Below are positions 35,612 through 44,807 of a stretch of 64,000 nucleotides of DNA, in pieces. Numbering within the stretch: position 1 is the stretch's first letter; the number at the start of each line of letters is the position of its first letter. The stretch lies in NCBI RefSeq assembly GCF_014058685.1, contig NZ_CP059055.1:434001-498000 (forward strand). The letters are read 5' to 3'. The position numbers were made by a program, and so were the translations under genes. The DNA is from Lactobacillus johnsonii (GTDB lineage: Bacteria; Bacillota; Bacilli; Lactobacillales; Lactobacillaceae). The notes beneath the pieces are model-generated. The model made no database searches, had not been told where the DNA came from, and saw nothing but the letters and a program-made list of their open reading frames with translations.

Positions 35612-35661
35612 AAAAATATGCCTGATTAGACCAAGATAGATCTAATTAGGCATATTTTTTA
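35612..35661 (+). terminator. Terminator whose T run was the ISL3 target
   Basis: AAATATGCCTGATTAGA pairs with TCTAATTAGGCATATTT and runs into TTTTTT. The last bases TTTTTTAT (35655-35662) are duplicated on the far side of the ISL3 element. Confidence 0.85.
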
Positions 35662-35662
35662 T

Positions 35663-37112
35663 GGCTCTTTTGCAAATCCTGTTGATGGATAATTTTAAGA
35701 AGGAATTAAGCAGCTAAGAAATAGCTGTTTGATTCCTTTTCTTTTATAATATTTTCTTCGAGTCTAATTCTAATTAATAAATGTTTGAAATTTCTATAGC
35801 CATAAGCAGTACGTTCAATTTGTTTAATCTTACGGTTAACTCCTTCAAGACAACCATTAGAATAAGTTGAGGTAATACCGTTTAGGACACCAGAATAATT
35901 ACGTTTAAAAGTTAATAGAGTTTGATGCATTTGTTTACCAACATTTTGTTTTGAATGAAGTAGATGGATAACTTTCTTTTCATCGTTATCCTGAATAGCA
36001 GTCATAAAGTCCTGCATAACCCAATAAGTATTTTCTAAGGTTTGGTCACAATCTAAACCATCTAAGACAACATGTTCCTGTGTTAGACAGTCCTTAAAAT
36101 GCCAGTCGTAATAAGGAGTAGTCTTATTAAGTTTGTCATATTTCATGAGATAAAGCTTCCAAGGGGACTTTAAAAGCTTATATTCACGGCTTCTTTTATT
36201 AAATTGCTTCATGATTTGAACTCTGAAAATATTAAACGATCTAGTAAGCATTTGAACCATATGAAAACGGTCAATAACTATCTGAGCATTTGGAAATAAT
36301 TCTCTAGCAACTAAAGGATAATAACAATTAAGATCCATAGTTACTGTTTTAACCATTGCACGAGCTTTAGGAGTGAACTTGTAAAAATAGCGTAGAATAT
36401 CAGGTTTGAAACGAGTTCTAAGAATTTGAACAACTTTGTGAGTATCACCATCTAGACAAATAAAGTGAAGCTTTTTGCCTACGCCCTTAAATTCATCAAA
36501 AGCTAAGTGTTCAGGGAGATGATCAAAGGCATCATAGAACTTAGAAGAGCAGACTTCTAATACTCTTTGAACCGTGTTGACAGATACATTATGTTCTCTA
36601 GCAATGCTGGTCATTGAACGATCTTCAGTAAGAGCAGAAAGTATTTTTCGCTTAGAAGTGTTAGAGATATAGCAGCCTTTATTAACCAGATTAGATTGAG
36701 CCATAGATCTTTTTAAACAGTAATTGCAGAGAACACGTTGTTTTCTTAATCTGATAGTAACGGGCTTACTAGCATCAGCAGTAATGAAACGAACGTTAGA
36801 GACGTAATGACCGTTATGCTTAAGATTAGTAGAACGACAATAAGGACAAGTAGGCTGGATCAGCTCAGCTAAATATATTTTGTAAATCTTACTGTTAATA
36901 TTTTCATTTGAATAATCAGAAAAAATAATGTTTTTATCTTCAATATCAAGAGTAAATTTAATATAATCATTTAAAGAGGACATAGTTTAAATCTCCATAC
37001 ACTTAATTGAATTGGTCGAAGAAGGATTTTAAGTAAGAGAGGACTATGGCCTCTTTTTTTACGTAAAAAAAGAATATCATAGATATTCATCAACAGGAAA
37101 AATTATACAGCC
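35663..37112 (-). mobile_element. ISL3-family insertion sequence (1450 bp) with 8-bp target duplication
   Basis: Left end GGCTCTTTTGCAAATCCTGT and right end (reverse complement) GGCTGTATAATTTTTCCTGT continue with the shared TGATG-ATA, giving imperfect inverted repeats of about 28 bp. The flanks are identical: TTTTTTAT at 35655-35662 and 37113-37120, the 8-bp duplication typical of ISL3. It encodes one transposase on the minus strand. It sits between a terminator and the end of the solute-binding protein gene. Confidence 0.9.
35706..36983 (-). CDS. ISL3-family transposase
   Basis: This 425-residue protein has an N-terminal zinc finger (CPYCRSTNLKHNGHY), a helix-turn-helix (SMTSIAREHNVSVNTVQRVLE) and the DDE domain with IVIDRFHMVQ and SNGCLEGVNRKIKQIERTAYGYRNF. 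The frame is intact and of family length, so the element may be active. The 5' end lies about 130 bp inside the right terminal repeat. Confidence 0.92.
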   Translation of the reverse strand: MSSLNDYIKFTLDIEDKNIIFSDYSNENINSKIYKIYLAELIQPTCPYCRSTNLKHNGHYVSNVRFITADASKPVTIRLRKQRVLCNYCLKRSMAQSNLVNKGCYISNTSKRKILSALTEDRSMTSIAREHNVSVNTVQRVLEVCSSKFYDAFDHLPEHLAFDEFKGVGKKLHFICLDGDTHKVVQILRTRFKPDILRYFYKFTPKARAMVKTVTMDLNCYYPLVARELFPNAQIVIDRFHMVQMLTRSFNIFRVQIMKQFNKRSREYKLLKSPWKLYLMKYDKLNKTTPYYDWHFKDCLTQEHVVLDGLDCDQTLENTYWVMQDFMTAIQDNDEKKVIHLLHSKQNVGKQMHQTLLTFKRNYSGVLNGITSTYSNGCLEGVNRKIKQIERTAYGYRNFKHLLIRIRLEENIIKEKESNSYFLAA

Positions 37113-37126
37113 TTTTTTATGTTTAA

Positions 37127-38419
37127 TTATTGTTTCCAGCTAGCATCAAATTTTTGCTTGGCAGTCTGAATAGCTGGATTAATATTTTTCTTCTTTTTAG
37201 CATCAGCTAAGATTGCTTGCATACTTGCTTGAACTTGGTCATAAGCAGGTGTGGCATTCTTAGTTACTGGTAAGAAGTACAAGTCTTTAGTAGTCTCAGC
37301 CAAGATTGCTGGTACTTTACTTGTATTAAGTGACTTGTAAGCTTGTGAGTTTAGGACTTGCGTATTAACTGGTATATAGCCGGTAGTTTTAGTCCAGTAG
37401 AATTGTTCTTTCTTACTGGTTAAGAATTTTAGATACTTGAAGGCAGCTGACTTTTGTCTAGCGCTAGCCTGGTTAAACATATAAATATCAGTTCCTTGTT
37501 GCGCATTAACCTTGCTTGGACGAGGGGCAATGCCAAATTGATATTCTTTCTTCAAGCCTTGTTTTAGATATGCTTCATTAGCAGTTGAACCGATAAACAT
37601 TGCTACCTTACCAGAATTAAATGGGGTAGACATATATTTTTCAGTACCAGCTTGCATGAAGTAGCCCTTACGAACCCCATCAGCGTAGTAGTCAATTACT
37701 TCTTTTGAATCTTTACCAGAAAAGTTAATCTTCTTAGTAAAGTTGATGCCTTTTTCCTTCATCCCCAACATATAGTAATTGTTTAAAGCATCAAAACCAG
37801 CCCCAGTTACTTGATGGTCACTCTTTTGATAGATCTTTTCAGAAGCAGACTTAAGCTCGCCCATTGTTTGCGGAACTTTGAGATTATATTGATCTAGTAA
37901 AGTCTTATTATAGAAAAGTACTTCAACTGACTTATTAAATGGGACTCCGTATTGAGTATTGTTAATTTTTGCGCCGTTCCAAAGTGCTTGCTTAATATTA
38001 CTTTTAGCATAGGAGCCCCAGCCAAGGTCATCATTTTTAACATAAGGAGTGAGGTCAACTAGCATTTTTTGCTTAGCGGCATTATACAACCATCCTGGAT
38101 AAGCCTGGGTGATAGTCGGCAAATTATCAGGTGATTGCATTGTTGAGGAAAGCTTAGACTGAAGATCCGCATAATTACCGCCTTGGCTTTCAAGCTTGAT
38201 CTTGATTTTTGGATTTTCTTTTTCAAAGTCCGCAGTCATCTTCTTGAGGGCTTTTTCAGAAGAACCGGTTAATGAATACCAAAAAGTTACCGTAGTATTC
38301 TTGGTAATCTTAGTCGGAATTTTGCTACTAGACTCCTTAGTTTGAGTCTTAGAGCATCCAACTGCTAAAAGTGCCGTTCCAATTGCGGCAAGAGTTAACA
38401 TCTTTTTTCTAAATTTCAT
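37127..38419 (-). CDS. Extracellular solute-binding lipoprotein, sugar or glycerol-phosphate type
   Basis: This 430-residue protein has a lipoprotein signal peptide with lipobox LAVGC (cysteine at about residue 22) and the SBP_bac_1 pattern (TVTFWYSLTGSSEKALKKMTADFEKENPKIKIKLESQGG; GKVAMFIGS; FKYLKFLTSKKEQFYW), close to UgpB/MalE proteins. It should capture a sugar or glycerol-3-phosphate-like ligand. No permease or ATPase gene is next to it; the downstream side is occupied by the ISL3 element. It must use a transporter encoded elsewhere or is a remnant of a split operon. Confidence 0.85.
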   Translation of the reverse strand: MKFRKKMLTLAAIGTALLAVGCSKTQTKESSSKIPTKITKNTTVTFWYSLTGSSEKALKKMTADFEKENPKIKIKLESQGGNYADLQSKLSSTMQSPDNLPTITQAYPGWLYNAAKQKMLVDLTPYVKNDDLGWGSYAKSNIKQALWNGAKINNTQYGVPFNKSVEVLFYNKTLLDQYNLKVPQTMGELKSASEKIYQKSDHQVTGAGFDALNNYYMLGMKEKGINFTKKINFSGKDSKEVIDYYADGVRKGYFMQAGTEKYMSTPFNSGKVAMFIGSTANEAYLKQGLKKEYQFGIAPRPSKVNAQQGTDIYMFNQASARQKSAAFKYLKFLTSKKEQFYWTKTTGYIPVNTQVLNSQAYKSLNTSKVPAILAETTKDLYFLPVTKNATPAYDQVQASMQAILADAKKKKNINPAIQTAKQKFDASWKQ

Positions 38420-38500
38420 TTTTCTTCTCCCGTCAATTCATTTTGACAGGTACTATTTTAACATGAATTTAAAATTAGCCGAAAATTTTTAAAATAATAA

Positions 38501-38524
38501 AAAACCATCCCTCATCGGATGGTC
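38501..38524 (-). terminator. Terminator of the ABC-F gene
   Basis: Read on the minus strand ACCATCC and GGATGGT pair around GATGAG and run into six T residues, 6 bp after the stop. Confidence 0.8.
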
Positions 38525-38529
38525 AAAAA

Positions 38530-40455
38530 TTATTCAAATTCATCTAGTGCTTCTAAAGCATTTTCCCAGTCAGTATTTGCTTGATTTAGTTGCTCTTGAA
38601 CAGCAGATAATTTTTCTTGAAGAGGTCCAAGCTTTTCAAAAGAAGCAGCAATATCTGGATTAGCCATTTCAGTTTGAATCTCTTGTTCTTCATTTTCTAA
38701 TTTTTCAATTCTAGCTTCTGCATCACTAACAGCGCGTTCTAACTTACGTTTTTGTGAATCATGAGCCTTTTGCTCTTGATAGGAAAGTTTACCCTGATTT
38801 TGATTAGCACTAGTAGTACTTTCAGTTTGTTCAGCTTTTGCTTCTTGAACAGCAGCAGCTTGTTTAGCTTTTTCATCTAAGTAGTAAGAATAATTACCAT
38901 TGTAGATCTTAGCGTGACCATCGCGAACTGAAATAATCTTATTAGCTAACTCGTTAATAAAGTAACGGTCGTGAGAAACAAAGAGCAATGTGCCATCATA
39001 ATTATCTAAAGCTTGTTCAAGCACTTCTTTTGCTTCAATATCTAAGTGGTTAGTTGGCTCGTCCATTAGCAAGAAGTTGTCTTTTTCAAGAGACAAAACA
39101 GTTAAGGTTAAACGAGCTTTTTGTCCACCAGATAATTGGCCAACTGTCTTATCAATATCTTCAGCAGTAAATAAGAAGGAAGCTAAGATTGAGCGAACGT
39201 CTTTTTCTGGCATGGTCTTGTGACGATCCCAAATGGTATCAAGAACTGTCTTTGAAGGATCAAGGCTTTGAAGTTCTTGGTCGTAGTAACCAATATCTAA
39301 GCTAGCACCATACTTAATTGAACCATCCTTAGGTTCAAGTTTTTTCATAATTGTTTTAAGTAGGGTAGACTTACCAATTCCGTTTGGTCCGATAATTGCA
39401 ACACGGTCATTTTTATTAACTTGAAAATCAATGTCAGAAACCATTGTTTTATCTGGATAACCGATAGTTAAGTCTTTGGCAATTAAGACTTCTTTTCCTG
39501 AAGGACGGTCACTAGTAAAGTTAATACGAACTTTTTGCTTGTGCTTAGGTGGCTTAATTCGCTCCATCTTGTCTAAAGCCTTACGTCTACTCTGAGCACG
39601 TTTAGTAGTCGAAGCACGAACTAAGTTCTTTTGAATGAACTCTTCTTCTTTTTTGATTTTTTCTTGTTGCTTCTCATAAGCAGCTTCTTGCTGGTTATTC
39701 ATCAATTCACGTTCTTTAACGTATTGGCTATAGTTACCCTTAAAAGTAGTTAGTTTTCCAAAGTTTAATTCAAAGATTTGGTTAGCTAAGTGATCTAAGA
39801 AGTATTGGTCGTGAGAAACAGTGATAATTGCGCCTTGATAGTTCTTCAAAAATGCTTCTAACCAATCTAAAGTATCTAAGTCAAGATAGTTAGTAGGTTC
39901 GTCTAGCAAGAGAACTGGTGGCTTTTGCAACAGTAATTTCACAAAAGCAAGGCGTGTTTTTTCACCACCAGAAAGAGTTCCAATGACTTTCTGCCAGGTA
40001 TTTTCTTTAAAATTGAAACCATTAAGAATACTCTTAATTTCAGCTTGATAAGTAAAGCCGCCTTCTTGTTCAAAGTCGTATGCAAGCTGGTCATAGCGCT
40101 TGAGCAGGTCTTCATCTTCAGGATGTTCAGCAATTTGTTCCTGCATTTTGGTAATGCGTTTATTTTTTTCAATTAAATTATCAAACACAGTAAGCATTTC
40201 ATCCCAGATAGTCTTGTTTTCATCAAGGGCATTTTCCTGGGCAATGTAGCCGACTTTTAATCCCTTATTAATGGTAAATTGGCCGCTAGTTGGTTCTTGC
40301 TGACCAGTCATAATCTTTAATAAGGTAGTTTTTCCAGCTCCGTTAGGACCAACCAGACCAATTCTGGCATTATCAGGAACAGAAAAAGAAATGTTACTGA
40401 AAATAGTATTGCCTCCAAAACGTTGTTCGAGGTCTTGAGCTTGTGCAATAATCAT
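38530..40455 (-). CDS. ABC-F ATPase, YdiF-like ribosome-associated factor
   Basis: This 641-residue protein has two ATPase domains without membrane helices: GPNGAGKTT and LSGGEKTRLAF in the first, GPNGIGKST and LSGGQKARLTL in the second, both with LDEPTN. The linker between them and a C-terminal coiled coil (about residues 545-641) are of the YdiF/Uup type. ABC-F proteins act at the ribosomal E site to rescue stalled ribosomes. In Bacillus, ydiF lies between tsaD and rex near groESL, matching this order, though here rex is divergent and IS30 copy 2 lies between. Confidence 0.9.
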   Translation of the reverse strand: MIIAQAQDLEQRFGGNTIFSNISFSVPDNARIGLVGPNGAGKTTLLKIMTGQQEPTSGQFTINKGLKVGYIAQENALDENKTIWDEMLTVFDNLIEKNKRITKMQEQIAEHPEDEDLLKRYDQLAYDFEQEGGFTYQAEIKSILNGFNFKENTWQKVIGTLSGGEKTRLAFVKLLLQKPPVLLLDEPTNYLDLDTLDWLEAFLKNYQGAIITVSHDQYFLDHLANQIFELNFGKLTTFKGNYSQYVKERELMNNQQEAAYEKQQEKIKKEEEFIQKNLVRASTTKRAQSRRKALDKMERIKPPKHKQKVRINFTSDRPSGKEVLIAKDLTIGYPDKTMVSDIDFQVNKNDRVAIIGPNGIGKSTLLKTIMKKLEPKDGSIKYGASLDIGYYDQELQSLDPSKTVLDTIWDRHKTMPEKDVRSILASFLFTAEDIDKTVGQLSGGQKARLTLTVLSLEKDNFLLMDEPTNHLDIEAKEVLEQALDNYDGTLLFVSHDRYFINELANKIISVRDGHAKIYNGNYSYYLDEKAKQAAAVQEAKAEQTESTTSANQNQGKLSYQEQKAHDSQKRKLERAVSDAEARIEKLENEEQEIQTEMANPDIAASFEKLGPLQEKLSAVQEQLNQANTDWENALEALDEFE

Positions 40456-40521
40456 AATAATTTTCTCCTAGAGCTTATTTTAACATAGCAAATGTTTTAA
40501 ATTTTATGAAAATATTATCTT

Positions 40522-41712
40522 CGCAAATTGCAATAATAAATTGAACACTTTTAGTTAAGCTGCTTGATAGATTAGATCTAATTCTCTTTCAAAGATTTCA
40601 TCTGGTGTATGATAGGCCAGTATCTTTCTTGGCAAAGAATTGCACCAGGTTTCAATATTAATGATGTCTTGTAAAGAATAGTTAGCTATTGCTTCTCCCT
40701 TAGGAATGAATCTGCGAATAAGACCATTGTGTCTTTCAACTGTTCCCTTATCACAAGAAGTGTAAGGATGGGCACATAGTAAACCAGTGTATTGGATACT
40801 TTTTCTAGGTTGGAAAGATCTGCAAACTCTGAGCCATTATCAGTGGTAATGGTTTTAAAAATATCATTCCAATGTTCGCTGTATTGCCTTTGGAGTTCTT
40901 TAAAGGCCTGCATGACACTGACAGAAGTCTTGTCAGGAATACGAAGAATTAAAAACTCACGACTCATACGCTCAGATAAGGTTAGCAGTACCTCATCATC
41001 TTTGCTCTTATGTCCGAGAACTAAATCGCATTCCCAATGACCGAATTCATTACGTTTATTGATCTCTTTAGGACGTTCTTCAATGCTTCTGCCAAGTTTT
41101 TTCTTATTTTTGCGAATACGATGAAGCTTAGTATTGCGTTTAAGCTTCTCTGGCAAGTCGTAATTATAAATTCCTAATAAGCCTTGATCAACGTAATTAT
41201 AAAGAGTTTTGGTGCAGACAACATCGCTGCTAGCGAATTCGCCAACAGCAGTAGCACGATTACTGCACACATCAAGCGACCAGCCATCTTTAAAAAAATG
41301 CTTGTGGACATAGCGCATGAATTGAGCTTTCCTGAGAAAGTCTGATTTGCGCCCACAATTTTTACGATGAGCTTTATATGCATCATGCCCTTGAGTAGCC
41401 TTATATTTTTTGACTTTACCATGATACAGTTTTACAGTGCCACGCTTAACCTCATAGCTGATAGTAGAAGGAGAACAGTTAAGTTCACGGGCAATTGCAC
41501 GCAAAGAATAGCCATCTTTCAAACGCAATTGAATAATAACTCGCTCTTCAAATGATAAATGCTTGCCTTTAACGTGCTGGTTCATGGTAGAATGTAAAGA
41601 GTCCATTTTGACCTCCAATAGAAAGTTTTTGTGGTTATTAACATTCTATCAAACAGGTCCGAATGGACTTTTTATTTTTTATCAAGTGTTCAATTTAATT
41701 TTACAATCAGCG
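40522..41712 (-). mobile_element. IS30-family insertion sequence, copy 2 (1191 bp), frameshifted
   Basis: It has the same ends as copy 1, with a perfect 13-bp target duplication AAAATATTATCTT (40509-40521 and 41713-41725). By eye it differs from copy 1 only by a 2-bp insertion near 40774, which breaks the transposase. It lies between the divergent ABC-F and rex genes, so it now separates their promoters. Confidence 0.93.
40555..41606 (-). pseudogene. IS30 transposase, frameshifted (copy 2)
   Basis: The frame from ATG 41606 matches the intact transposase up to LVYY, then shifts because GGGCATAG in copy 1 is GGGCACATAG here. The 310-residue-class product ends at 40686 and lacks the catalytic Glu of CDKGTVERHNG, which continues in another frame to 40555. 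There is no slippery sequence at the site, so programmed frameshifting is unlikely. Confidence 0.9.
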
Positions 41713-41824
41713 AAAATATTATCTTTGTGAAAATTGTTTCTTGATTTATCCTTGAAGAATGCCTATTATTAGTTTGATTAGTAAATATTTCACATTTTTA
41801 TTTTATGAAAGAAAGAGGCCTCTC

Positions 41825-42469
41825 ATGGATGAAATTAAGATTCCTAAGGCTACCGCTAGACGCTTGCCACTTTATTACCGCTATTTGATATTTTTGAATG
41901 ATGAAGGAAAAGAAAAAGTATCTTCAACTGAACTTGCTGAAGCTGTTCAGGTAGACAGTGCTTCAATTCGTCGAGACTTTTCTTATTTTGGTGCTTTAGG
42001 TAAGCGTGGATACGGTTATGACGTTAAGAACTTACTTAATTTCTTTAAAAAGATTTTAAATCAAGATACCTTGACCAATGTTGCCTTGGTTGGTGTTGGT
42101 AACATGGGTCATGCGCTTTTAAATTATAACTTTAAGCGTACTAATAATATCAGAATTAGTGCCGCTTTTGACATTAATCCTGAAATTACTGGGACAATTA
42201 TGTCAGGTGTGCCCGTTTATGACATGAGTGAGATGAAGAAGCAATTGCGTGAACAACAGATTACCATTGCTATTCTCTGTGTTCCCCAAACTGCCGCCCA
42301 AAAGACAGCTAATGAAATGTTTGATGCTGGAATTAAGGGAATTATGAACTTCACGCCGCTTCGTTTATCTGCTCCATCTAGTGTTCGGGTTCAAAATGTT
42401 GACTTAGCAACTGAACTGCAAACTTTAATTTACTTTTTGGACTCAGATAAAGATAAGAACAAAAAATAA
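41825..42469 (+). CDS. rex: Redox-sensing transcriptional repressor Rex
   Basis: From ATG 41825 (after GAAAGAGGCC) the protein is 214 residues, with a winged helix ([16 protein letters not shown] ... [14 protein letters not shown]) and a Rossmann domain ([14 protein letters not shown], about residues 86-99). Rex senses NADH/NAD+ and represses fermentation genes. The upstream ATG at 41759 has no ribosome binding site. IS30 copy 2 ends 112 bp before the start, so part of the native upstream region may be displaced. Confidence 0.94.
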   Translation: MDEIKIPKATARRLPLYYRYLIFLNDEGKEKVSSTELAEAVQVDSASIRRDFSYFGALGKRGYGYDVKNLLNFFKKILNQDTLTNVALVGVGNMGHALLNYNFKRTNNIRISAAFDINPEITGTIMSGVPVYDMSEMKKQLREQQITIAILCVPQTAAQKTANEMFDAGIKGIMNFTPLRLSAPSSVRVQNVDLATELQTLIYFLDSDKDKNKK

Positions 42470-42490
42470 TTTACTATAATATAGTCCTTT

Positions 42491-42523
42491 TGCACAAGTT
42501 TAGGTAGGCTTGTGTATTTTTTA
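42491..42523 (+). terminator. Terminator after rex
   Basis: GCACAAG and CTTGTGT pair around TTTAGGTAGG, followed by a T run. Confidence 0.72.
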
Positions 42524-42609
42524 TGCGCTTTTATTTGTAATTAAAGAGAAAATAATTTTAAGATAGATGAGCGTAGAAAAATTAATGAGATAGAAATCAG
42601 GTAGATAAA

Positions 42610-43176
42610 ATGATTAAAAAACTTGCAGTATACTGTGGTGCCAGGGCTGGTAATCGTCCTGAATACATTAAGGCTGCCTATAATTTTGGTAAGAAAATGG
42701 CCGACCACCAAATTGAATTAGTTTATGGTGGCGGAAAGTTCGGCTTAATGCGGGCAGTTGCAGACGGTGTTTTAGAAAATGGTGGTATCGTCCACGGCAT
42801 TATTACTGAAGAATTAAAAGATCGCGGAGCTTCTTATGATAAAGTACAGGATTTCCGTGTGGTTCCCAATATGGATAAGCGAAAAGATACCATGATGAAT
42901 CTAGCAGATGGAATGGTAGCTTTACCTGGAAGTATTGGAACTTTAGAAGAAATAAGTCAGGCTATTTCTTGGACTGCAATTGGTGACAATACTAAGCCCG
43001 TAGCTTTTTATAATTATGAAGGTTTCTATGATTATTTAGATAAACTCCTTAAGCGGATGAATCAAGATGATTTTTTAGAGAATATCTATTTAGACGCAAT
43101 TTATTTTGGAACTGATTTTGATAAAATTCTACAGTTTATGGAAGACTATCAAGCACCTGCTTATCGGAAGTATTAA
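42610..43176 (+). CDS. LOG-family protein (cytokinin riboside 5'-monophosphate phosphoribohydrolase type)
   Basis: This 188-residue Rossmann protein has the LOG core: VYGGGKFGLMRAVADGVLENGG (about residues 38-59) and PGSIGTLEEISQAISW (about residues 107-122), the PGGxGT-x2-E motif with one Gly replaced by Ser. LOG enzymes remove the base from nucleoside monophosphates; the bacterial role is unclear. Ribosome binding site AGGTAGATAAA. The last 24 codons overlap an out-of-frame EIIB remnant. Confidence 0.88.
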   Translation: MIKKLAVYCGARAGNRPEYIKAAYNFGKKMADHQIELVYGGGKFGLMRAVADGVLENGGIVHGIITEELKDRGASYDKVQDFRVVPNMDKRKDTMMNLADGMVALPGSIGTLEEISQAISWTAIGDNTKPVAFYNYEGFYDYLDKLLKRMNQDDFLENIYLDAIYFGTDFDKILQFMEDYQAPAYRKY

Positions 43177-43201
43177 TAAAAGATCGACTAAAGTAGAGAA
43201 A

Positions 43202-43423
43202 AAGTATGAAATTAAGACTGTTTTAGGCGCTCAAGTAGAAGATATTATTGAAAAAGATGCACCAGATTGCATTTTAATTGGACCGCAAATTAAATACATG
43301 GAAGATCAACTTAAGGCGGATGCAAATAAGCACGATATACCCTTAGAAGCAATTGGGATGCAAGATTATGGCACAATGAATGGTAAAAATGTAATTGCCC
43401 AAGCTGAGCGATTACTAGGATAA
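43202..43423 (+). pseudogene. PTS lactose/cellobiose EIIB remnant (C-terminal part)
   Basis: The frame (KYEIKTVLGAQVEDIIEKDAPDCILIGPQIKYMEDQLKAD ... MQDYGTMNGKNVIAQAERLLG) matches the C-terminal two thirds of EIIB of the cellobiose family. The N-terminal part with the phosphorylated cysteine is missing, and the only upstream ATG in frame (43106) is inside the LOG gene with no ribosome binding site. It is probably a leftover of a deleted PTS operon. Confidence 0.7.
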
Positions 43424-43430
43424 AAACTGG

Positions 43431-43477
43431 TAGAAGTATGAAACAAAATCCCTCTCTTGATTCATACTTCTTTTTTT
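43431..43477 (+). terminator. Terminator after the EIIB remnant
   Basis: AGAAGTATGAA and TTCATACTTCT form an 11-bp stem with a T run of seven. Confidence 0.85.
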
Positions 43478-43582
43478 GACCACTTAGAACTATAAAATGA
43501 CCGCTTAGTTAACTTCACTAGATTTTAATCTTACATTCATGTTTAATATAATTATCGAAAATGAAACAAGGAAGTGAGAATT

Positions 43583-44041
43583 GTGAAAGTTAAGCTTGAA
43601 CTTGATCCGGATCAGAAGGAAACAGAAATAACCATTCATGCTGGTCAGTTAACACCTGAAATAGAAAGAATTTATCAACAACTTCAAATGGATTCAGATC
43701 ATCCTGACCAAATTGAAGGAATGATGGACAACACTTCCTACTATTTAAGTATTAATGATATTTTGTTTTTTGAAACAGATGCTAAGCAAGTAATGGCGCA
43801 CACGACTAGGAATGCATATTTTGTTAAATATAAATTATATGAATTAGAAAACTTATTAGGTGGACAGTTCATGCGAATATCAAAATCGACAATTTTAAAT
43901 TTAGATCAGATTTATGCTATTACTAAATCGATCTCTAATTGTCAGATTAAATTTCATGATTCATATAAGACAGTCTATGTTTCTAGACGATATTATCGAG
44001 ATTTAAATGATAGATTAAAAGAGAGAAGGGCATTATCATGA
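43583..44041 (+). CDS. LytTR-domain DNA-binding protein without a receiver
   Basis: This protein of about 152 residues has a short N-terminal part and a LytTR domain (MMDNTSYYLSINDILFFETDAKQVMAHTT ... FMRISKSTILNLDQIYAIT). It lacks a phospho-receiver, like the stand-alone LytTR regulators that pair with membrane proteins. GTG 43583 is suitably spaced from AAGGAAG; GTG 43574 is too close. It overlaps the next gene by 4 bp, so a regulatory pair is likely. Confidence 0.85.
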   Translation: MKVKLELDPDQKETEITIHAGQLTPEIERIYQQLQMDSDHPDQIEGMMDNTSYYLSINDILFFETDAKQVMAHTTRNAYFVKYKLYELENLLGGQFMRISKSTILNLDQIYAITKSISNCQIKFHDSYKTVYVSRRYYRDLNDRLKERRALS

Positions 44042-44796
44042 GAAAGGCCAGTTTTGGAAGGATTCTTTGGGGCTTAGGCCTGCTTGCAGCAGCAGCGTTT
44101 TTAGTGTTAGACCAGTTGCATTTAATTCCAGTAGAGTTAGGATTCTGGACAATTTTTTGGACTGTAGTATTTGCGGCAACATTAATTACTTCCTTAATTA
44201 ATAGAAGTTTAGGTGGAACAATTTTTTCAATTGCATTTTTATTAATTATCTATGCAAAGCCTCTTCACATTGAAAGTATTGTTCCTTGGACAGTGCTTTT
44301 AGCAGCATTTTTAGTTTGGGGAGGTTTAAGATTAATCTTCAAAAAAAGTTGGAAGCCAACTGTAATTATTAATGGTGAAAAAGTCAGTACTAATTGGTCT
44401 GACTTAAAGGCACCTCATAAATTTAAGGCTGAACATGTATTTTCTGATACAACAAGTTCAGATAATGGTGACAATATTGTAATTAGCGAAAAAATGTCTT
44501 CTACTTCACGTTATGTTCATTCACAGCATTTAGAGACAGTAACGATAAATGTTTCAATGGGAGACGTTAATGTCTATCTTGATTCAGCAAAACCAGCTGG
44601 GGATGAAGTGATTGCTAACGTGAATATGTCAATGGGAGATTTAACCTTCTACATTCCAACGTCTTGGCGGGTGGATAATCAATTAAATCAAGGATTCAAT
44701 GATATTACTATTGATGGTGATCAACCAGCAGAGGGTCCAACCTTAGTGCTTCAAGGCCGCGCCAATATGGGAGATATTACTGTTAAGAGAGTTTAA
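44038..44796 (+). CDS. LiaF-like membrane protein (cell-envelope stress type)
   Basis: This 252-residue protein has about four hydrophobic helices in its first 105 residues, then a beta-rich C-terminus (ERVTINVSMGDVNVYLDSAKP, VNMSMGDLTFYIP, GRANMGDITVKRV) of the LiaF/DUF2154 type, known from the envelope-stress regulator LiaF. Its gene overlaps the LytTR gene, so LytTR may control it or be inhibited by it, a variant of the LytTR-membrane-protein regulatory pairs. IS30 copy 3 inserted at its stop codon. Confidence 0.75.
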   Translation: MRKASFGRILWGLGLLAAAAFLVLDQLHLIPVELGFWTIFWTVVFAATLITSLINRSLGGTIFSIAFLLIIYAKPLHIESIVPWTVLLAAFLVWGGLRLIFKKSWKPTVIINGEKVSTNWSDLKAPHKFKAEHVFSDTTSSDNGDNIVISEKMSSTSRYVHSQHLETVTINVSMGDVNVYLDSAKPAGDEVIANVNMSMGDLTFYIPTSWRVDNQLNQGFNDITIDGDQPAEGPTLVLQGRANMGDITVKRV

Positions 44797-44807
44797 TATA
44801 TTATTGT

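Noticed and set aside
41720-41745. TTGTGAAAATTGTTTC upstream of rex as a Rex autoregulatory site
   Set aside because: Only the left half fits TTGTGAA-N4-TTCACAA; the right half is poor.
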